NCBI RefSeq assembly: GCF_000756305.1
Contig: NZ_JRFE01000051.1
Coordinates: 1 to 38,247 of the forward strand
Length of the DNA: 38,247 nt
Reading direction: 5' to 3'
Origin: Myxosarcina sp. GI1
GTDB taxonomy: Bacteria; Cyanobacteriota; Cyanobacteriia; Cyanobacteriales; Xenococcaceae
Shown here: in pieces, positions 8,026 through 17,474 of the stretch
Numbering within the stretch: position 1 is the first letter of the stretch
Layout of the letters: every line of letters starts with the position of its first letter
Notes under the pieces: generated by a model
Told to the model about the DNA's origin: nothing
Databases searched by the model: none
What the model saw: the letters and a program-made list of their open reading frames with translations, nothing else
Program-made: the position numbers and the translations under genes

Positions 8026-8100
8026 GGTAAGGATACTTAGAAAACCATAACTTTATAAAAAAATTATTAAAAAAATGCCTACTGTACTAAAGTTTTAGGT

Positions 8101-8304
8101 TCAAATTTCGTCGGGAATCACCCATTTAGGAGGCTCGGACAGCTTTTTCATTCTAGCTATTTCAGCTATTTCGATCATTTTGTCTAAAGAAGTATCTTCA
8201 ATAAATTTAGCTGTTTCCTGTTGATATTCTTGATGGGGGCAGCGATCGCCCAGGACGCAACCGTCAACGCAATCTACCGCGCAATTTACATTATCGGGAT
8301 TCAT
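8101..8304 (-). CDS. Small Cys-rich conserved-type protein
   Basis: 67 residues, acidic, with four Cys in the first third: C8, C12, C16 and C22, followed by H24 (NCAVDCVDGCVLGDRCPH). The spacing C-x3-C-x3-C-x5-C-x-H could bind zinc or an iron-sulphur cluster. The remaining half is predicted helical (KFIEDTSLDKMIEIAEIARMKK) and ends PPKWVIPDEI. I recognise no named family, though the clean Cys spacing and an ATG at 8304 make it a likely real gene. It stands upstream of the kai operon on the same strand, with 184 bases between them, so it may share a promoter or be monocistronic. T-rich DNA left of its stop (8060-8090) may end its transcript. Confidence 0.65.
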   Translation of the reverse strand: MNPDNVNCAVDCVDGCVLGDRCPHQEYQQETAKFIEDTSLDKMIEIAEIARMKKLSEPPKWVIPDEI

Positions 8305-8495
8305 TATTTAGTATGCTAATTCATCTAATACGTAATTGTAGTAGAATATTTGAGCTTCAATAACCCAGACAGGTAGGCGTAATTAGTTGCCAAACCCAAA
8401 CAAGATACGATGTTGCCGCTTCAAATTTAAGATCCAGAATTGGGGTTAAAAAATTTATTTTGTCTAAGATAAAAGAGGAATTTAGTCACAAATCA

Positions 8496-8909
8496 ATGGG
8501 TCAAATTAAACTGATGCATGCCAAACTGCATCGGGTCAGAGTGACCGAAGCAAACCTCGACTATATTGGCAGCATTACGATCGATCGAGATTTAATGGAT
8601 AAAGTCGGCATCTTACCTTTAGAAGAGGTAGACGTAATTAATCTCAATAATGGTAAGCGTTGGACTACATATGCTATTCCTGGTGTAGCAGGTAGTGGTG
8701 AAGTTTGTTCTAATGGAGGAGCAGCACTATTATGTCAGCCAGGAGATATTTTAATAATTATTGCTTACGAGACATGCGATCGCGCTAAAATTTTACAGTA
8801 CGGACATCAAGCCCAAGTAGCGATCGCCGATGCCAACAATCGCTGTCAAAAATTGCTCAGGCAAACTTTAATACCCGATACCGATAGCCTACAGTTTGAA
8901 TCATTTTGA
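8496..8909 (+). CDS. panD: Aspartate 1-decarboxylase, pyruvoyl enzyme
   Basis: 137 residues from ATG 8496. The enzyme makes beta-alanine from L-aspartate for pantothenate and coenzyme A. The self-cleavage site is YIGSITID with G25-S26; S26 becomes the pyruvoyl group. Other family blocks are [36 protein letters not shown], the segment around [14 protein letters not shown], and [11 protein letters not shown] chose ATG 8496 because similar cyanobacterial proteins begin MG[11 protein letters not shown]. The frame extends back to TTG 8460, and GAGGAA at 8475-8480 lies 15 bases before the ATG, which is rather far. Divergent from the Cys-rich protein gene; no other pan gene is nearby. Confidence 0.93.
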   Translation: MGQIKLMHAKLHRVRVTEANLDYIGSITIDRDLMDKVGILPLEEVDVINLNNGKRWTTYAIPGVAGSGEVCSNGGAALLCQPGDILIIIAYETCDRAKILQYGHQAQVAIADANNRCQKLLRQTLIPDTDSLQFESF

Positions 8910-9221
8910 AGTGTAGCGATCTCCTCACTTACAATCGGAGGGGTAAATATCTTATTATTAATTAATAATTGGCAATATAATTAGACACTATTGCCACAGT
9001 CTCCGCCACTGCGGTTTGGGCATAGTAAATGCCGTTTCCAGACGGCTCAATCCTAACAAAAAACGCTCTATCGTAACTATAAGCGGTTGAAATTTGAAGT
9101 TACACCGCTCGCTAGAATCGAACGGTATCTTCTTCGAGCGACCCTTAAAAAGCGATTGGCAAAGCCAGCGCGCAAAGCGCGATCGCCAACTATATTGTAG
9201 CAATCACCTATTTAGCAAAAT
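8910..9221. other. Intergenic stretch between panD and the EF-G gene
   Basis: No gene is supported. Positions 8926-8942 contain a weak CTCC...GGAG hairpin that could follow panD. The right half carries the repeat-like element at 9151-9188. A 71-codon frame on the minus strand here looks spurious. The EF-G promoter must be within this segment. Confidence 0.5.
9151..9188. repeat. Compact element of two AAA-loop hairpins ending in HIP1
   Basis: TGGC-AAA-GCCA is followed directly by GCGC-AAA-GCGC and then by GCGATCGC. Such GC-rich small palindromic clusters between genes are typical of dispersed cyanobacterial repeats. Only one copy is clearly seen in this window, so its repeat nature is an inference. 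Confidence 0.4.
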
Positions 9222-11312
9222 ATGAAAAAAGACCTTACCCTTTATCGAAATATTGGCATCTTCGCTCACGTAGATGCTGGAAAAACCACTACAACCGAAA
9301 GAATTCTCAAACTGACTGGTAAGATTCACAAAATCGGTGAGGTTCATGAAGGCGCGGCAACTACCGACTTTATGGAACAAGAGCAGGAAAGAGGTATTAC
9401 AATTCAGTCTGCCGCTACTAGCTGTTTTTGGAAAGATCATCAGTTAAACATCATCGATACTCCCGGTCACGTTGATTTTACGATTGAGGTCTATCGTTCG
9501 CTTAAAGTTCTCGATGGTGGAATTGGCGTTTTTTGTGGCTCTGGCGGCGTAGAACCCCAATCGGAAACCAATTGGCGATATGCCAATGATTCCAAAGTTT
9601 CTCGCATCATCTATGTCAACAAACTCGATCGCATTGGCGCGGATTTTTTCAACGTTGTCAAACAAATTGATGAAATTTTAGTTGCCAAACCTTTGGTAAT
9701 GGTGCTGCCTATTGGTAGAGAATCCGATTTTAAAGGCGTTGTCGATTTGCTAACCCGCAAAGCCTGGATTTGGGATGAGTCGGGCGATCCGATGAACTAC
9801 GAAATTCAAGACGTTCCTGCCGATATGGTTGATGATGTAGAAGCTTATCGCGAAGAGTTAGTAGAAACCGCGATCGAACAAGATGACAACCTGATGGAAA
9901 AATATCTTGAGGGTGAAGAAATTAGTATCGACGAACTCAAACACTGTATTCGCAAGGGAACGATCGATCTATCTTTCTTCCCTACCTACTGCGGTTCGTC
10001 TTTCAAAAATAAAGGCGTACAGTTAGTATTAGATGCCGTAGTTGACTATTTACCCAACCCTCAAGAAGTCAAACCACAGCCAGAAATTGACCTAGAAGGC
10101 AATGAATCTGGTAAATATGCGATCGTCGATCCCGATAAGCCCTTACGTGCGTTGGCGTTTAAAATTATGGACGACCGCTATGGCGCACTGACCTTTACTC
10201 GTATTTATTCGGGTACGATTAATAAAGGAGATACCGTACTCAATACTTTTACTGGCAAAACCGAACGCGTCGGGCGGATGGTAGAAATGCACGCCAACTC
10301 TCGCGAAGAAATCGATACGGCTCAAGCAGGTGATATTGTAGCGATTGTGGGGATGAAAAATGTCCAGACAGGACATACGCTTTGCGATCCTAAAGACCCT
10401 GCTACTTTAGAACCGATGGTGTTCCCCGATCCCGTAATCTCAATTGCAGTTAAACCCAAAAACAAAGCTATGGCTGAAAAAATGGGTATGGCATTGAGCA
10501 AAATGGTTCAGGAAGATCCTTCCTTCTATGTCGAAACCGATCAGGATAGCGGCGAAACCATTATTAAAGGTATGGGCGAACTGCACCTGGATATTAAAGC
10601 CGATATTCTCAAGCGGACTCATGGAGTAGAGGTAGAACTCGGTAAGCCTCAAGTAGCCTATCGCGAATCGATTACCAAACGAATTGAAGATAGCTATACC
10701 CACAAGAAACAGTCTGGTGGTTCTGGTCAGTTTGGTAAAATCGATTATGTTGTCGAGCCTGGTGAACCAGGAACTGGCTTCCAGTTTGAGTCAAAAGTAA
10801 CAGGTGGTAACGTACCTAGAGAATTTTGGCCCGCAGTACAAAAGGGCTTTGAAAATAGTATTGAAAACGGCGTACTGGCTGGTTTCCCCTGTGTAGACTT
10901 AAAAATTACTCTAGCAGACGGTGCCTATCACCCTGTAGACTCTTCGGCGATCGCTTTTGAAATTGCTGCCAGAGCGGCATATCGTCAGTCTATACCTAAA
11001 GCAGGACCCCAATTACTAGAACCGATTATGAATATCGATGTGTTTACTCCAGAAGATCACATGGGTGATGTAATCGGCGATCTCAACCGTCGTCGGGGAA
11101 TGATTAAAGCACAAAACACCACTCCTATGGGCGTGCGAGTTAAGGCAGAAGCTCCTTTGAGCGAAATGTTTGGCTACATTGGCGATTTACGCACCATGAC
11201 TTCAGGACGCGGTCAATTTTCTATGGAGTTTTCTCATTATGCTCCCTGTCCTAAGAATGTTGCCGATGAAGTAATTGCCGAAGTAAAAGAGCGTGAAGCT
11301 GCTGCTGTTTAA
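9222..11312 (+). CDS. fusA: Elongation factor G paralogue (EF-G-like GTPase)
   Basis: 696 residues, full EF-G length. G1 is AHVDAGKT (15-22), the switch region ERGITI (56-61), G3 DTPGH (79-83), and G4 NKLD (133-136). EF-G domains II-V follow in order, including GMGELHLDI and the C-terminal block [23 protein letters not shown] drives ribosomal translocation with GTP. Differences from the main EF-G are IEVYRS for IEVERS after the DTPGH motif and NKLDR for NKMDR. The sequence resembles the second cyanobacterial EF-G (Sll1098 type in Synechocystis). It stands alone, without rpsL, rpsG or tuf, which also points to the paralogue. It ends at a good terminator. Whether it does translocation or a specialised role cannot be told here. 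Confidence 0.92.
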   Translation: MKKDLTLYRNIGIFAHVDAGKTTTTERILKLTGKIHKIGEVHEGAATTDFMEQEQERGITIQSAATSCFWKDHQLNIIDTPGHVDFTIEVYRSLKVLDGGIGVFCGSGGVEPQSETNWRYANDSKVSRIIYVNKLDRIGADFFNVVKQIDEILVAKPLVMVLPIGRESDFKGVVDLLTRKAWIWDESGDPMNYEIQDVPADMVDDVEAYREELVETAIEQDDNLMEKYLEGEEISIDELKHCIRKGTIDLSFFPTYCGSSFKNKGVQLVLDAVVDYLPNPQEVKPQPEIDLEGNESGKYAIVDPDKPLRALAFKIMDDRYGALTFTRIYSGTINKGDTVLNTFTGKTERVGRMVEMHANSREEIDTAQAGDIVAIVGMKNVQTGHTLCDPKDPATLEPMVFPDPVISIAVKPKNKAMAEKMGMALSKMVQEDPSFYVETDQDSGETIIKGMGELHLDIKADILKRTHGVEVELGKPQVAYRESITKRIEDSYTHKKQSGGSGQFGKIDYVVEPGEPGTGFQFESKVTGGNVPREFWPAVQKGFENSIENGVLAGFPCVDLKITLADGAYHPVDSSAIAFEIAARAAYRQSIPKAGPQLLEPIMNIDVFTPEDHMGDVIGDLNRRRGMIKAQNTTPMGVRVKAEAPLSEMFGYIGDLRTMTSGRGQFSMEFSHYAPCPKNVADEVIAEVKEREAAAV

Positions 11313-11346
11313 TCGGACGCAAAATAACTAAATATTAATAGCTTAA

Positions 11347-11378
11347 GGCTGGTGGCTAAGATCGCCAGCCCTTTTTTA
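11347..11378 (+). terminator. Rho-independent terminator after the EF-G gene
   Basis: An 8-bp stem, GGCTGGTG (11347-11354) with CGCCAGCC (11363-11370) and one G-T pair, has an 8-base loop and is followed by C and a run of seven T. It lies 35 bases after the EF-G stop codon. Confidence 0.9.
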
Positions 11379-11449
11379 TAGCCGCACAAAATTAGATTGT
11401 TAGATTAGGACAATTTAAGTAAGTTGCTCGTAAGTCACCTAAAGCCTTT

Positions 11450-13555
11450 TTAATAATATTCATAAGCCTCACGTTCGGAACCAGAACCATTGACAACTAT
11501 ACCCAAAACATTTTGTTCCGAGCGTTCTAAACGTTCTTTGGCAAGAGTAATACTGTTAGTATCAGCAAGTCCGAGTCGAACTACCATAACAATGCCGTCT
11601 GCCATTTTACCTAAAACCAAAGCTTCAGAATTAGTTATCAAAGGAGGAGTATCGATAATTACAAAGTCATAATCAGCAGAAAATTCTTCCATTGAGGAAG
11701 CAATTGCTGAAGAATCCAGACGAGCTATAGAACTGGAAGCCTCCGATTCAGTTGGTAGCAGATCGATATTGTCAGTTATGCGTTGAATAGCCGTTTGATA
11801 TTTAACTTTTCCCGAAAGAATATCGTTTAAATTTACCTTGCTGACTTTGATTCCCAACCATTCTGATAAGTTAGAAGAGTATTGTTCGTATTTTTCGTTG
11901 GGATTTAAGTCCGCATCTACGATTAAAACTTTAAGTCCTCTCTGTGCCATAATTTTTGACAAATTAAAGCTTACTGTTGACTTTCCTTCTTGGGGAATCG
12001 AACTAGTCACCACAATAGTCTTTACTCCTTTTTGTGACTGAGAAAATTCCAAATTTGTTTGCAGCATAGAGTAAGAACGAGTTAGAGGTGCAATAGAGTT
12101 GTTTTTAACTACCAACGCTCGATCGAAATCTATTGAATTACTGCTAGAAAGATTGGCTAGCTTAGATCGATTCAACTGCGGAATTACCCCTAGTACTGGC
12201 AGTCTCAATCTAGCTTTTGCTTCTTCTACAGTCTTGAGAGATTTGTCTTTATATTCTAAATACCAAATACTGGCAGCAGATACCAAAGTGCTGAGTAATA
12301 ATCCTGATAGCAAAACTACAGATTTGCTAGAAACTGGTTGTTCTGGCACTGTAGAAGGCGAGAGTATATAGGCATTGGCAACTGTTTGACTCTCAGCAAG
12401 CTTGACTGTTTCAAGTTTGTCTATTAGTTTTAAATATGTAGATCTGGCAGTTTGCAACTGGCTTTCTAACTGACTTAGCTGCTGTTCTATCGGGGGTAAT
12501 GCCATTAGATTTTGTTTGTAAGCAGATTTTTCTTGCTTGAGAGTTGCAATTTTATTAACTAAATTTTGACGTTTGGCTTCTAATTTGCTTAAAACCTGTT
12601 GTTTTAATCCTCTAACTTGAGCTTGTGACGAGACGAGATCGGGATGATTGGCAGTAAAACGGCTTTCTTGGATAGCTAATTGAGCCTCTAGCTCTTCTAA
12701 TCGCGTTAATAATACTTCTTCTTCCGAATTGTCAGGAACTGTATTATAAAAAGCTTCATTGAGAGAAGTTGTAGAGATTGCTGCTGATGAATTAGTATCT
12801 AAGTTATTACGCAATAATCTGATGCGATCGCTCAAGTCTGTGTATTCGGCTCGAATTTGGATAATTTTTTGGTCTAAATCTGAAAGTATTTCTGAAGCTT
12901 GCTCTTTCTGTTGCTCGATCGAAATGAGCAAATTATTTTGCGCTTTAAAGTCATAAAGAGCTTGTTCGGCCTGGTTTTCTCTAACTTTTGCTTTTGGTAG
13001 TTGTTGCTCGATGAATTCTCTAGCACTTTTAGCTTCAGCTTGATTGGTAGAAATATTTTTCTGCAAATAAAATTTCATTAAAGTATTAACAGCGATAGCA
13101 GCTCTTTCTGAATCTTTATCTTCATATGAAACTTGAAGTATATCTGCTTTAGAAATCTGTTGAACTGCAACCTTATTTAAAAATTCTTCTATAGTCAGTG
13201 GTTTATTATTATCATCAGTTAGATTGAGAGTTTCAATTGTTTTTACAATTAACGGTATAGAAAGCAACATTTCTTTTTCTGTTTCGAGGGGATTACTTTC
13301 TTTATCGTCTACAGACTGTAGCTGTCCTATTCCCTCACCTACTTCTGTTAGAGAAGTAATCGTACTTAGTTTTTTAATTAGTATCTTGCCTTCCGCCACA
13401 TATGTTGGTTTTTTAGTTAGAGAAAACACAGTTGAAACTGCAAAAACCGAAATAAAAATGAACAAAGCAGGTAATTGACGTCGCCTTAAAATTTTCAAAT
13501 AATAGTCTAAACCAACGTTAGGTTCAAAATTGGATGAAGTTTCTATATATTCCAT
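11450..13555 (-). CDS. Wzc-like polysaccharide chain-length regulator / tyrosine autokinase
   Basis: 701 residues from ATG 13555; a TTG at 13573 would add six. An N-terminal Wzz domain has a membrane helix near 30-46, long coiled coils (about 175-385), the PPIEQQLSQLES motif (near 354-365), and a second helix near 413-432. The cytoplasmic BY-kinase follows: Walker A in SSIPQEGKST (about 518-527), Walker A' VLIVDADLN (543-551) and Walker B VIIDTPP (632-638). The C-terminus carries Y698, Y700 and Y701 (REAYEYY), a short tyrosine cluster for autophosphorylation. Walker A' ends LNPN where LRRP is usual. It controls polymerisation and export of the Wzy-dependent glycan made by the genes upstream. 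It is separated from them by 530 bases and so may have its own promoter. Confidence 0.93.
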   Translation of the reverse strand: MEYIETSSNFEPNVGLDYYLKILRRRQLPALFIFISVFAVSTVFSLTKKPTYVAEGKILIKKLSTITSLTEVGEGIGQLQSVDDKESNPLETEKEMLLSIPLIVKTIETLNLTDDNNKPLTIEEFLNKVAVQQISKADILQVSYEDKDSERAAIAVNTLMKFYLQKNISTNQAEAKSAREFIEQQLPKAKVRENQAEQALYDFKAQNNLLISIEQQKEQASEILSDLDQKIIQIRAEYTDLSDRIRLLRNNLDTNSSAAISTTSLNEAFYNTVPDNSEEEVLLTRLEELEAQLAIQESRFTANHPDLVSSQAQVRGLKQQVLSKLEAKRQNLVNKIATLKQEKSAYKQNLMALPPIEQQLSQLESQLQTARSTYLKLIDKLETVKLAESQTVANAYILSPSTVPEQPVSSKSVVLLSGLLLSTLVSAASIWYLEYKDKSLKTVEEAKARLRLPVLGVIPQLNRSKLANLSSSNSIDFDRALVVKNNSIAPLTRSYSMLQTNLEFSQSQKGVKTIVVTSSIPQEGKSTVSFNLSKIMAQRGLKVLIVDADLNPNEKYEQYSSNLSEWLGIKVSKVNLNDILSGKVKYQTAIQRITDNIDLLPTESEASSSIARLDSSAIASSMEEFSADYDFVIIDTPPLITNSEALVLGKMADGIVMVVRLGLADTNSITLAKERLERSEQNVLGIVVNGSGSEREAYEYY

Positions 13556-14085
13556 AGTAATTTTTGAAGGCAATACTAAATTTGTAGTTTATATAAAAAT
13601 GTTTAGCGACCCAGGAAAATGTTTTTTTAGATTGTGTTTGCTCTAATAATCTTTCGTACAGCAAAATCAAATAATTAATCTATCAAAACTAAGTATAGCT
13701 TCCAAAACTGCAACAAATTTTCAAACAGCTTTTAAATTTAAATAAAAGAATTAATCTTTAATATAAGATTGCATTAAAAAATCATTCTTAACTAAAATGC
13801 AATAACAGAATAAAAAATTGCCAAACCAACCAAAACTGTAAACTATTGTCGCAGAATAGCAGAAGACAGTAAAGTATACTAAGTCTTGATAAAAATCAAC
13901 GTATGGTTTTGTGTTTATCTAATTCAAATTCAGATTTTACCATAAACTTTAAACCCGATGCAAGAAAGTGTTGGCAATTTGTTAATTGGCTAGAACAATC
14001 TAAATAGTCAAGACTTTAGCCATCTTTACTTATTTAAATGGTACTAATGACTTTTTTTTTGTATAAGTCCAAACTTAAAATTTAG
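13556..14085. other. AT-rich spacer before the tyrosine kinase gene
   Basis: 530 bases without a supported gene. It probably holds the end of the aminotransferase transcript and the promoter of the autokinase gene. I see no strong hairpin with a T-run and no clear promoter pair. Confidence 0.5.
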
Positions 14086-15207
14086 CTAGATATTTCTAAT
14101 TACACTAACAACTTTTTCTAACTCTTTAATTGTTAAATTAGAGCCAGAAGGCAAACAAAGTCCGTCCTCGAATAAACTTTTGGCTACATCACCTCTAATA
14201 CATTCACACTCATCAAACACTGGCTGTAAATGTAGTGGTTTCCAAACTGGTCGAGCTTCAACCTGTCGTTTTGCAAGAGCCAATCTTACTCGGTCGCGAT
14301 CTACTCCAAAAGCAGTCGAATCTATTGTCAGGCATGTCAGCCAGCGTGTAGCTCTTCCAAAGTCAGCTTCAGGCATAAATTCTATTCCTGGTAGGTGTCC
14401 TAATGCTTGCTGATAAAATTCAAAATTGCGTCTTCTAGCTGCCACCCGTTCTTCAAGCACCAGCAGTTGACCGCGACCAATACCTGCAAGAACGTTACTG
14501 AGACGGTAGTTGTAGCCTATTTCAGAGTGTTGATAGTAAGGAGCAGAATCGCGCGCCTGAGTTGCCAAAAAACGAGCTTTACTAACCAGGCTAGAATCTT
14601 CAGAAACTAACATTCCGCCGCCAGAAGTAGTAATAATTTTGTTGCCATTAAAAGAAAAAATTCCCATACGACCAAACGTTCCCGTAGCTCGTCCTTTATA
14701 AGTCGCTCCCAATGATTCGGCAGCATCTTCAATTAAAGGAATTTCATAGCGGTTGCAAGCTTTTAAAATTGGTTCTATATCGGCACTTTGACCGTATAAA
14801 TGTACTAAGATCGCGGCTTTGGGTAACTTACCGATTTTGGCTCGCTGTTGCAAGGCTTCCTCTAATAAATCAGGATTCATATTCCAAGAGTGGCGATCGC
14901 TATCGATAAAAACTGGTTTAGCACCCAAATAGGTAATTGGGCTAGCACTAGCAATAAAGGTAAGAGTAGAACAAAAAACTTCATCCCCAGTCTGCACTCC
15001 AATCAATCTTAAAGCCAGGTGCAAAGCTGCCGTACCCGAACTAACAGCAACACCGTGACTGGCGTTTATAGCCTGACAAAATTCTTGCTCGAAAGCATCT
15101 ATATGGGAACCAACAGGAGCGATCCAGTTAGTGTCAAAGGCTTCTTTGACATACTCCTGTTCTTTCCCGCTCATGTGAGGAGTTGAGAGCAAGATCGGTT
15201 TGGTCAT
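14086..15207 (-). CDS. DegT/DnrJ/EryC1/StrS aminotransferase, EpsN/PglE-like
   Basis: 373 residues, the normal size. PLP-dependent aminotransferases of this family aminate 4-keto-6-deoxy nucleotide sugars. Motifs: substrate loop FDTNWIAPVG (24-33), SSGTAALHLAL (56-66), the PLP-ring Asp in EDAAESLGATY (D161), and the Schiff-base lysine K190 in SFNGNKIITTSGGG. The opening STPHMSGKEQEYVKEAFD is close to EpsN/PglE enzymes, which make the 4-amino sugar leading to N,N'-diacetylbacillosamine. Its keto-sugar substrate is probably supplied by the CapD-like dehydratase at 30266-32263. The usual partner acetyltransferase (EpsM/PglD) is not in the window. Spaced 235 bases from the gene upstream, it may start a separate transcript. 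Confidence 0.92.
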   Translation of the reverse strand: MTKPILLSTPHMSGKEQEYVKEAFDTNWIAPVGSHIDAFEQEFCQAINASHGVAVSSGTAALHLALRLIGVQTGDEVFCSTLTFIASASPITYLGAKPVFIDSDRHSWNMNPDLLEEALQQRAKIGKLPKAAILVHLYGQSADIEPILKACNRYEIPLIEDAAESLGATYKGRATGTFGRMGIFSFNGNKIITTSGGGMLVSEDSSLVSKARFLATQARDSAPYYQHSEIGYNYRLSNVLAGIGRGQLLVLEERVAARRRNFEFYQQALGHLPGIEFMPEADFGRATRWLTCLTIDSTAFGVDRDRVRLALAKRQVEARPVWKPLHLQPVFDECECIRGDVAKSLFEDGLCLPSGSNLTIKELEKVVSVIRNI

Positions 15208-15401
15208 TAAATTGATATGTTGCTTAACTATATATATAAAATCGATTGTACGATTGATTGAATTGTTCTTATATCAATATTCAATAAAGATGCCATTATT
15301 ACATATCAAGATACTGTTAATTATCTTGCCAAAATAATAAAGCTAAGGTGAGTTCTGTTTAGTTTTAGGCGAGCGTTTTCATAAGTAGCTTTACTCTATT
15401 A

Positions 15402-15422
15402 AACCTAAAATAACTTTAGGTT
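15402..15422 (-). terminator. Weak terminator-like hairpin after the WecA-like gene
   Basis: A perfect 8-bp AT-rich stem (AACCTAAA with TTTAGGTT, loop of 5) starts about 20 bases past the stop of the WecA-like transferase. On the minus strand it is followed by TTTAATAG, a poor T-run. It could end the main polysaccharide transcript. Confidence 0.35.
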
Positions 15423-15442
15423 AGGAATATAGGGATATAGAC

Positions 15443-16462
15443 TCAGTTAGATGCCAAAGTCTGACGTTGCAAATACCATTCAGAACCACCAATTGCCAAA
15501 AGTGTAGCTATTAAGTTAATACCCACGCTATACATATCCCACAAACTAACAATCGTTATATTAACTGCGGTCAACAACATGTAGACAGCGGCAACGTTAG
15601 CATGAGATAGTCCCGATTGCTGTAGACGCTGATATATATGGCTGCAATGAGCGTGAAAAATATTTTCACCTTGCCACAACCGACGAGCCAGGGTATAGAC
15701 TGCATCGCCAATTAAAGGCAGGGTAATGGTAAACAGCGACCAAATATAAGGTGATTCATGTCTACCAGTCAGTAGCGCGATCGCCACACTGGCACCTAAC
15801 ACCGTACTGCCAACATCTCCCATAAAAATTTTGGCAGGCGACCAATTCCACCACAAAAATCCGACTAAAGCTGCCGCTAAGAGTAGAAACAATGGCTGAT
15901 GCAGATACAAACCAATAAAAGCTAGCTGTAATGTCGTTACTCCTGCTATTAATCCGTCAAGACCGTCCATAAAGTTATAAAAGTTGATCGTGGCAGTAAT
16001 ACCGATAACAGAAAAAGCAATAGTCAAAATTTTGCCAACCATACCTAGATTGGATAAACCCCATAGCGGCGCAGTTCCAAAATAAGCTATTGCCACACTA
16101 GCTGCTAGTAGCTGTACCAGATATCTGACAGTAGCGGGTAAATTCCAGCGATCGTCAAGAAACCCAACAAGAGCTAAAGGCGTTAATACTAGCCAGAGGG
16201 AAATAAGTAGAGAAAACTGCTCTGTCAAACTAGCGTAAATTATTCCTACAATAGCAAAAGCCAAAATAAAACCCAAACCTCCGCCTCTAGGAGTAGGAAG
16301 TGTATGAGAGCTACGAGCATTGGGAATATCTAAAAGTTGACGACTTGAATACTGTTTGACTAAACCCGTAATGCCCAAACTCAAAAGACAACTAAATAGT
16401 AATAAAGCCAGAAAAATCACGATCGATAACCAGTAATTAGAGAATAAGTAGAGGTTTGGCAT
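15443..16462 (-). CDS. WecA/MraY-family polyprenyl-phosphate sugar-1-phosphate transferase
   Basis: 339 residues from ATG 16462 (a TTG start at 16468 would add two). A polytopic membrane protein of about ten helices that transfers a sugar-1-phosphate to undecaprenyl phosphate. Family motifs: DIPNARSSHTLPTPRGGG (about 45-62), FLDD (101-104), NFYNFMDGLDG (160-170), FMGDVGS (213-219) and the His-rich loop HAHCSHIYQRL (270-280). It follows an NAD-dependent epimerase (33-base gap). This resembles the WbpV-WbpL pair of Pseudomonas, where a UDP-4-keto sugar is reduced and then loaded on the lipid; that assignment is inference. It is the second lipid-loading enzyme of this locus, besides the monotopic one at 20763-21374. 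Confidence 0.92.
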   Translation of the reverse strand: MPNLYLFSNYWLSIVIFLALLLFSCLLSLGITGLVKQYSSRQLLDIPNARSSHTLPTPRGGGLGFILAFAIVGIIYASLTEQFSLLISLWLVLTPLALVGFLDDRWNLPATVRYLVQLLAASVAIAYFGTAPLWGLSNLGMVGKILTIAFSVIGITATINFYNFMDGLDGLIAGVTTLQLAFIGLYLHQPLFLLLAAALVGFLWWNWSPAKIFMGDVGSTVLGASVAIALLTGRHESPYIWSLFTITLPLIGDAVYTLARRLWQGENIFHAHCSHIYQRLQQSGLSHANVAAVYMLLTAVNITIVSLWDMYSVGINLIATLLAIGGSEWYLQRQTLASN

Positions 16463-16495
16463 TGCCAAATTAGTACATTTGCTAGGTAAGTAAAT

Positions 16496-17458
16496 TCAGG
16501 AAAAATCTTGAGTTAAACCGCTCTCGGTTGTATAAGGAGGTTTCCAGTTTAGAGTTTGGCAAATATCGCTATTGTCTATGGCTAAAGAACCCAGCAGACG
16601 ATTTACAGCAGTACTATTAAAAGGAAATTTTTGCCAAAAATTTTCTATGCCATCTCCCATGTAGCCCAATAGTTTGAGAATACTAGCAGGAATAGGAAGC
16701 AAGAAAGAGCGTCGATCGAGATTGCGAGCAATGATTTGAATTAATTCGGGAGTTGAAAGAATCTGATTATCGCCGATCAGAAACATTCTGTTTTTTGCTT
16801 GAGGATGAGCCAGACAGACAGCGATCGCATCGACTAGATTACCCACATAGAGAAAGCTACGACGATTTTTTATCGCCCCAAAGGGTAAAGGTAATCCCGT
16901 GCGTACTAACTTAACCAGACTTGCCATGTTACCAGGATTACCTTTGCCATATACTAAGGTAGGACGTAAAATCGTCCAGGTCATATAGCTGTTTTTGGTT
17001 AGTTCGACGATCGCTTTTTCGGCTTTAAGCTTGCTACGTCCGTAGGGAGTATCGGGATTTGGCGGATAGTCTTCAGTTAATAGGCGATCGCACAGAGTTG
17101 TCATCGCGCCAATAGAGCTAATAAAAATAAAGTGTTTTACTCCAGCTTTTATGGCTTGTCGGACTAAGTTAGCCGTTCCTTCTATATTGACTCTAATAAA
17201 TTCTGCTGCGGGATTGGCTGCTTTTTCATCTAAAACGTGAGCGCGCCCTGCTAGATGAACTACGGTATCGATATCTTTTAGAGCTTGATTCCATTCTGTG
17301 TTACCGTCTATTTCTCCTACGACTATTGGCGTAACTGTAGTTGGTAGTTGCTGTTGATGGCGAATTGCGGCGTATAGCTGACAATTGTTTTCTCGTTCTA
17401 ATCTAGGGATTAGACGACTGCCAATAAATCCCGTCGCACCTGTAATTAAAACTTTCAT
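16496..17458 (-). CDS. NAD-dependent nucleotide-sugar epimerase/reductase (extended SDR)
   Basis: 320 residues. The Rossmann motif TGATGFIG is at 6-13, VVHLAGRAH at 66-74, the catalytic Ser region SSIGA at 114-118, and YGRSK with Y139 and K143. Extended SDR enzymes epimerise, reduce or dehydrate nucleotide sugars. Together with the adjacent WecA-like transferase it resembles WbpV-type UDP-4-keto-6-deoxy-GlcNAc reductases, but a 4-epimerase (GalE-like) activity is equally compatible with the motifs. It starts 16 bases after the GT4 gene upstream, so co-transcription is very likely. Confidence 0.9.
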   Translation of the reverse strand: MKVLITGATGFIGSRLIPRLERENNCQLYAAIRHQQQLPTTVTPIVVGEIDGNTEWNQALKDIDTVVHLAGRAHVLDEKAANPAAEFIRVNIEGTANLVRQAIKAGVKHFIFISSIGAMTTLCDRLLTEDYPPNPDTPYGRSKLKAEKAIVELTKNSYMTWTILRPTLVYGKGNPGNMASLVKLVRTGLPLPFGAIKNRRSFLYVGNLVDAIAVCLAHPQAKNRMFLIGDNQILSTPELIQIIARNLDRRSFLLPIPASILKLLGYMGDGIENFWQKFPFNSTAVNRLLGSLAIDNSDICQTLNWKPPYTTESGLTQDFS

Positions 17459-17474
17459 AGGTTTTAGCTAGATA

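Noticed and set aside
8926-8942. CTCC...GGAG hairpin with CTCCTCAC as a Yfr1-like small RNA
   Set aside because: The Yfr1 core ACUCCUCACAC is not matched and the stem is only 4-5 bp.
8988-9203. 71-codon minus-strand frame before EF-G
   Set aside because: It spans the hairpin element and has a composition unlike nearby proteins; it is probably a chance frame through repeat-like DNA.
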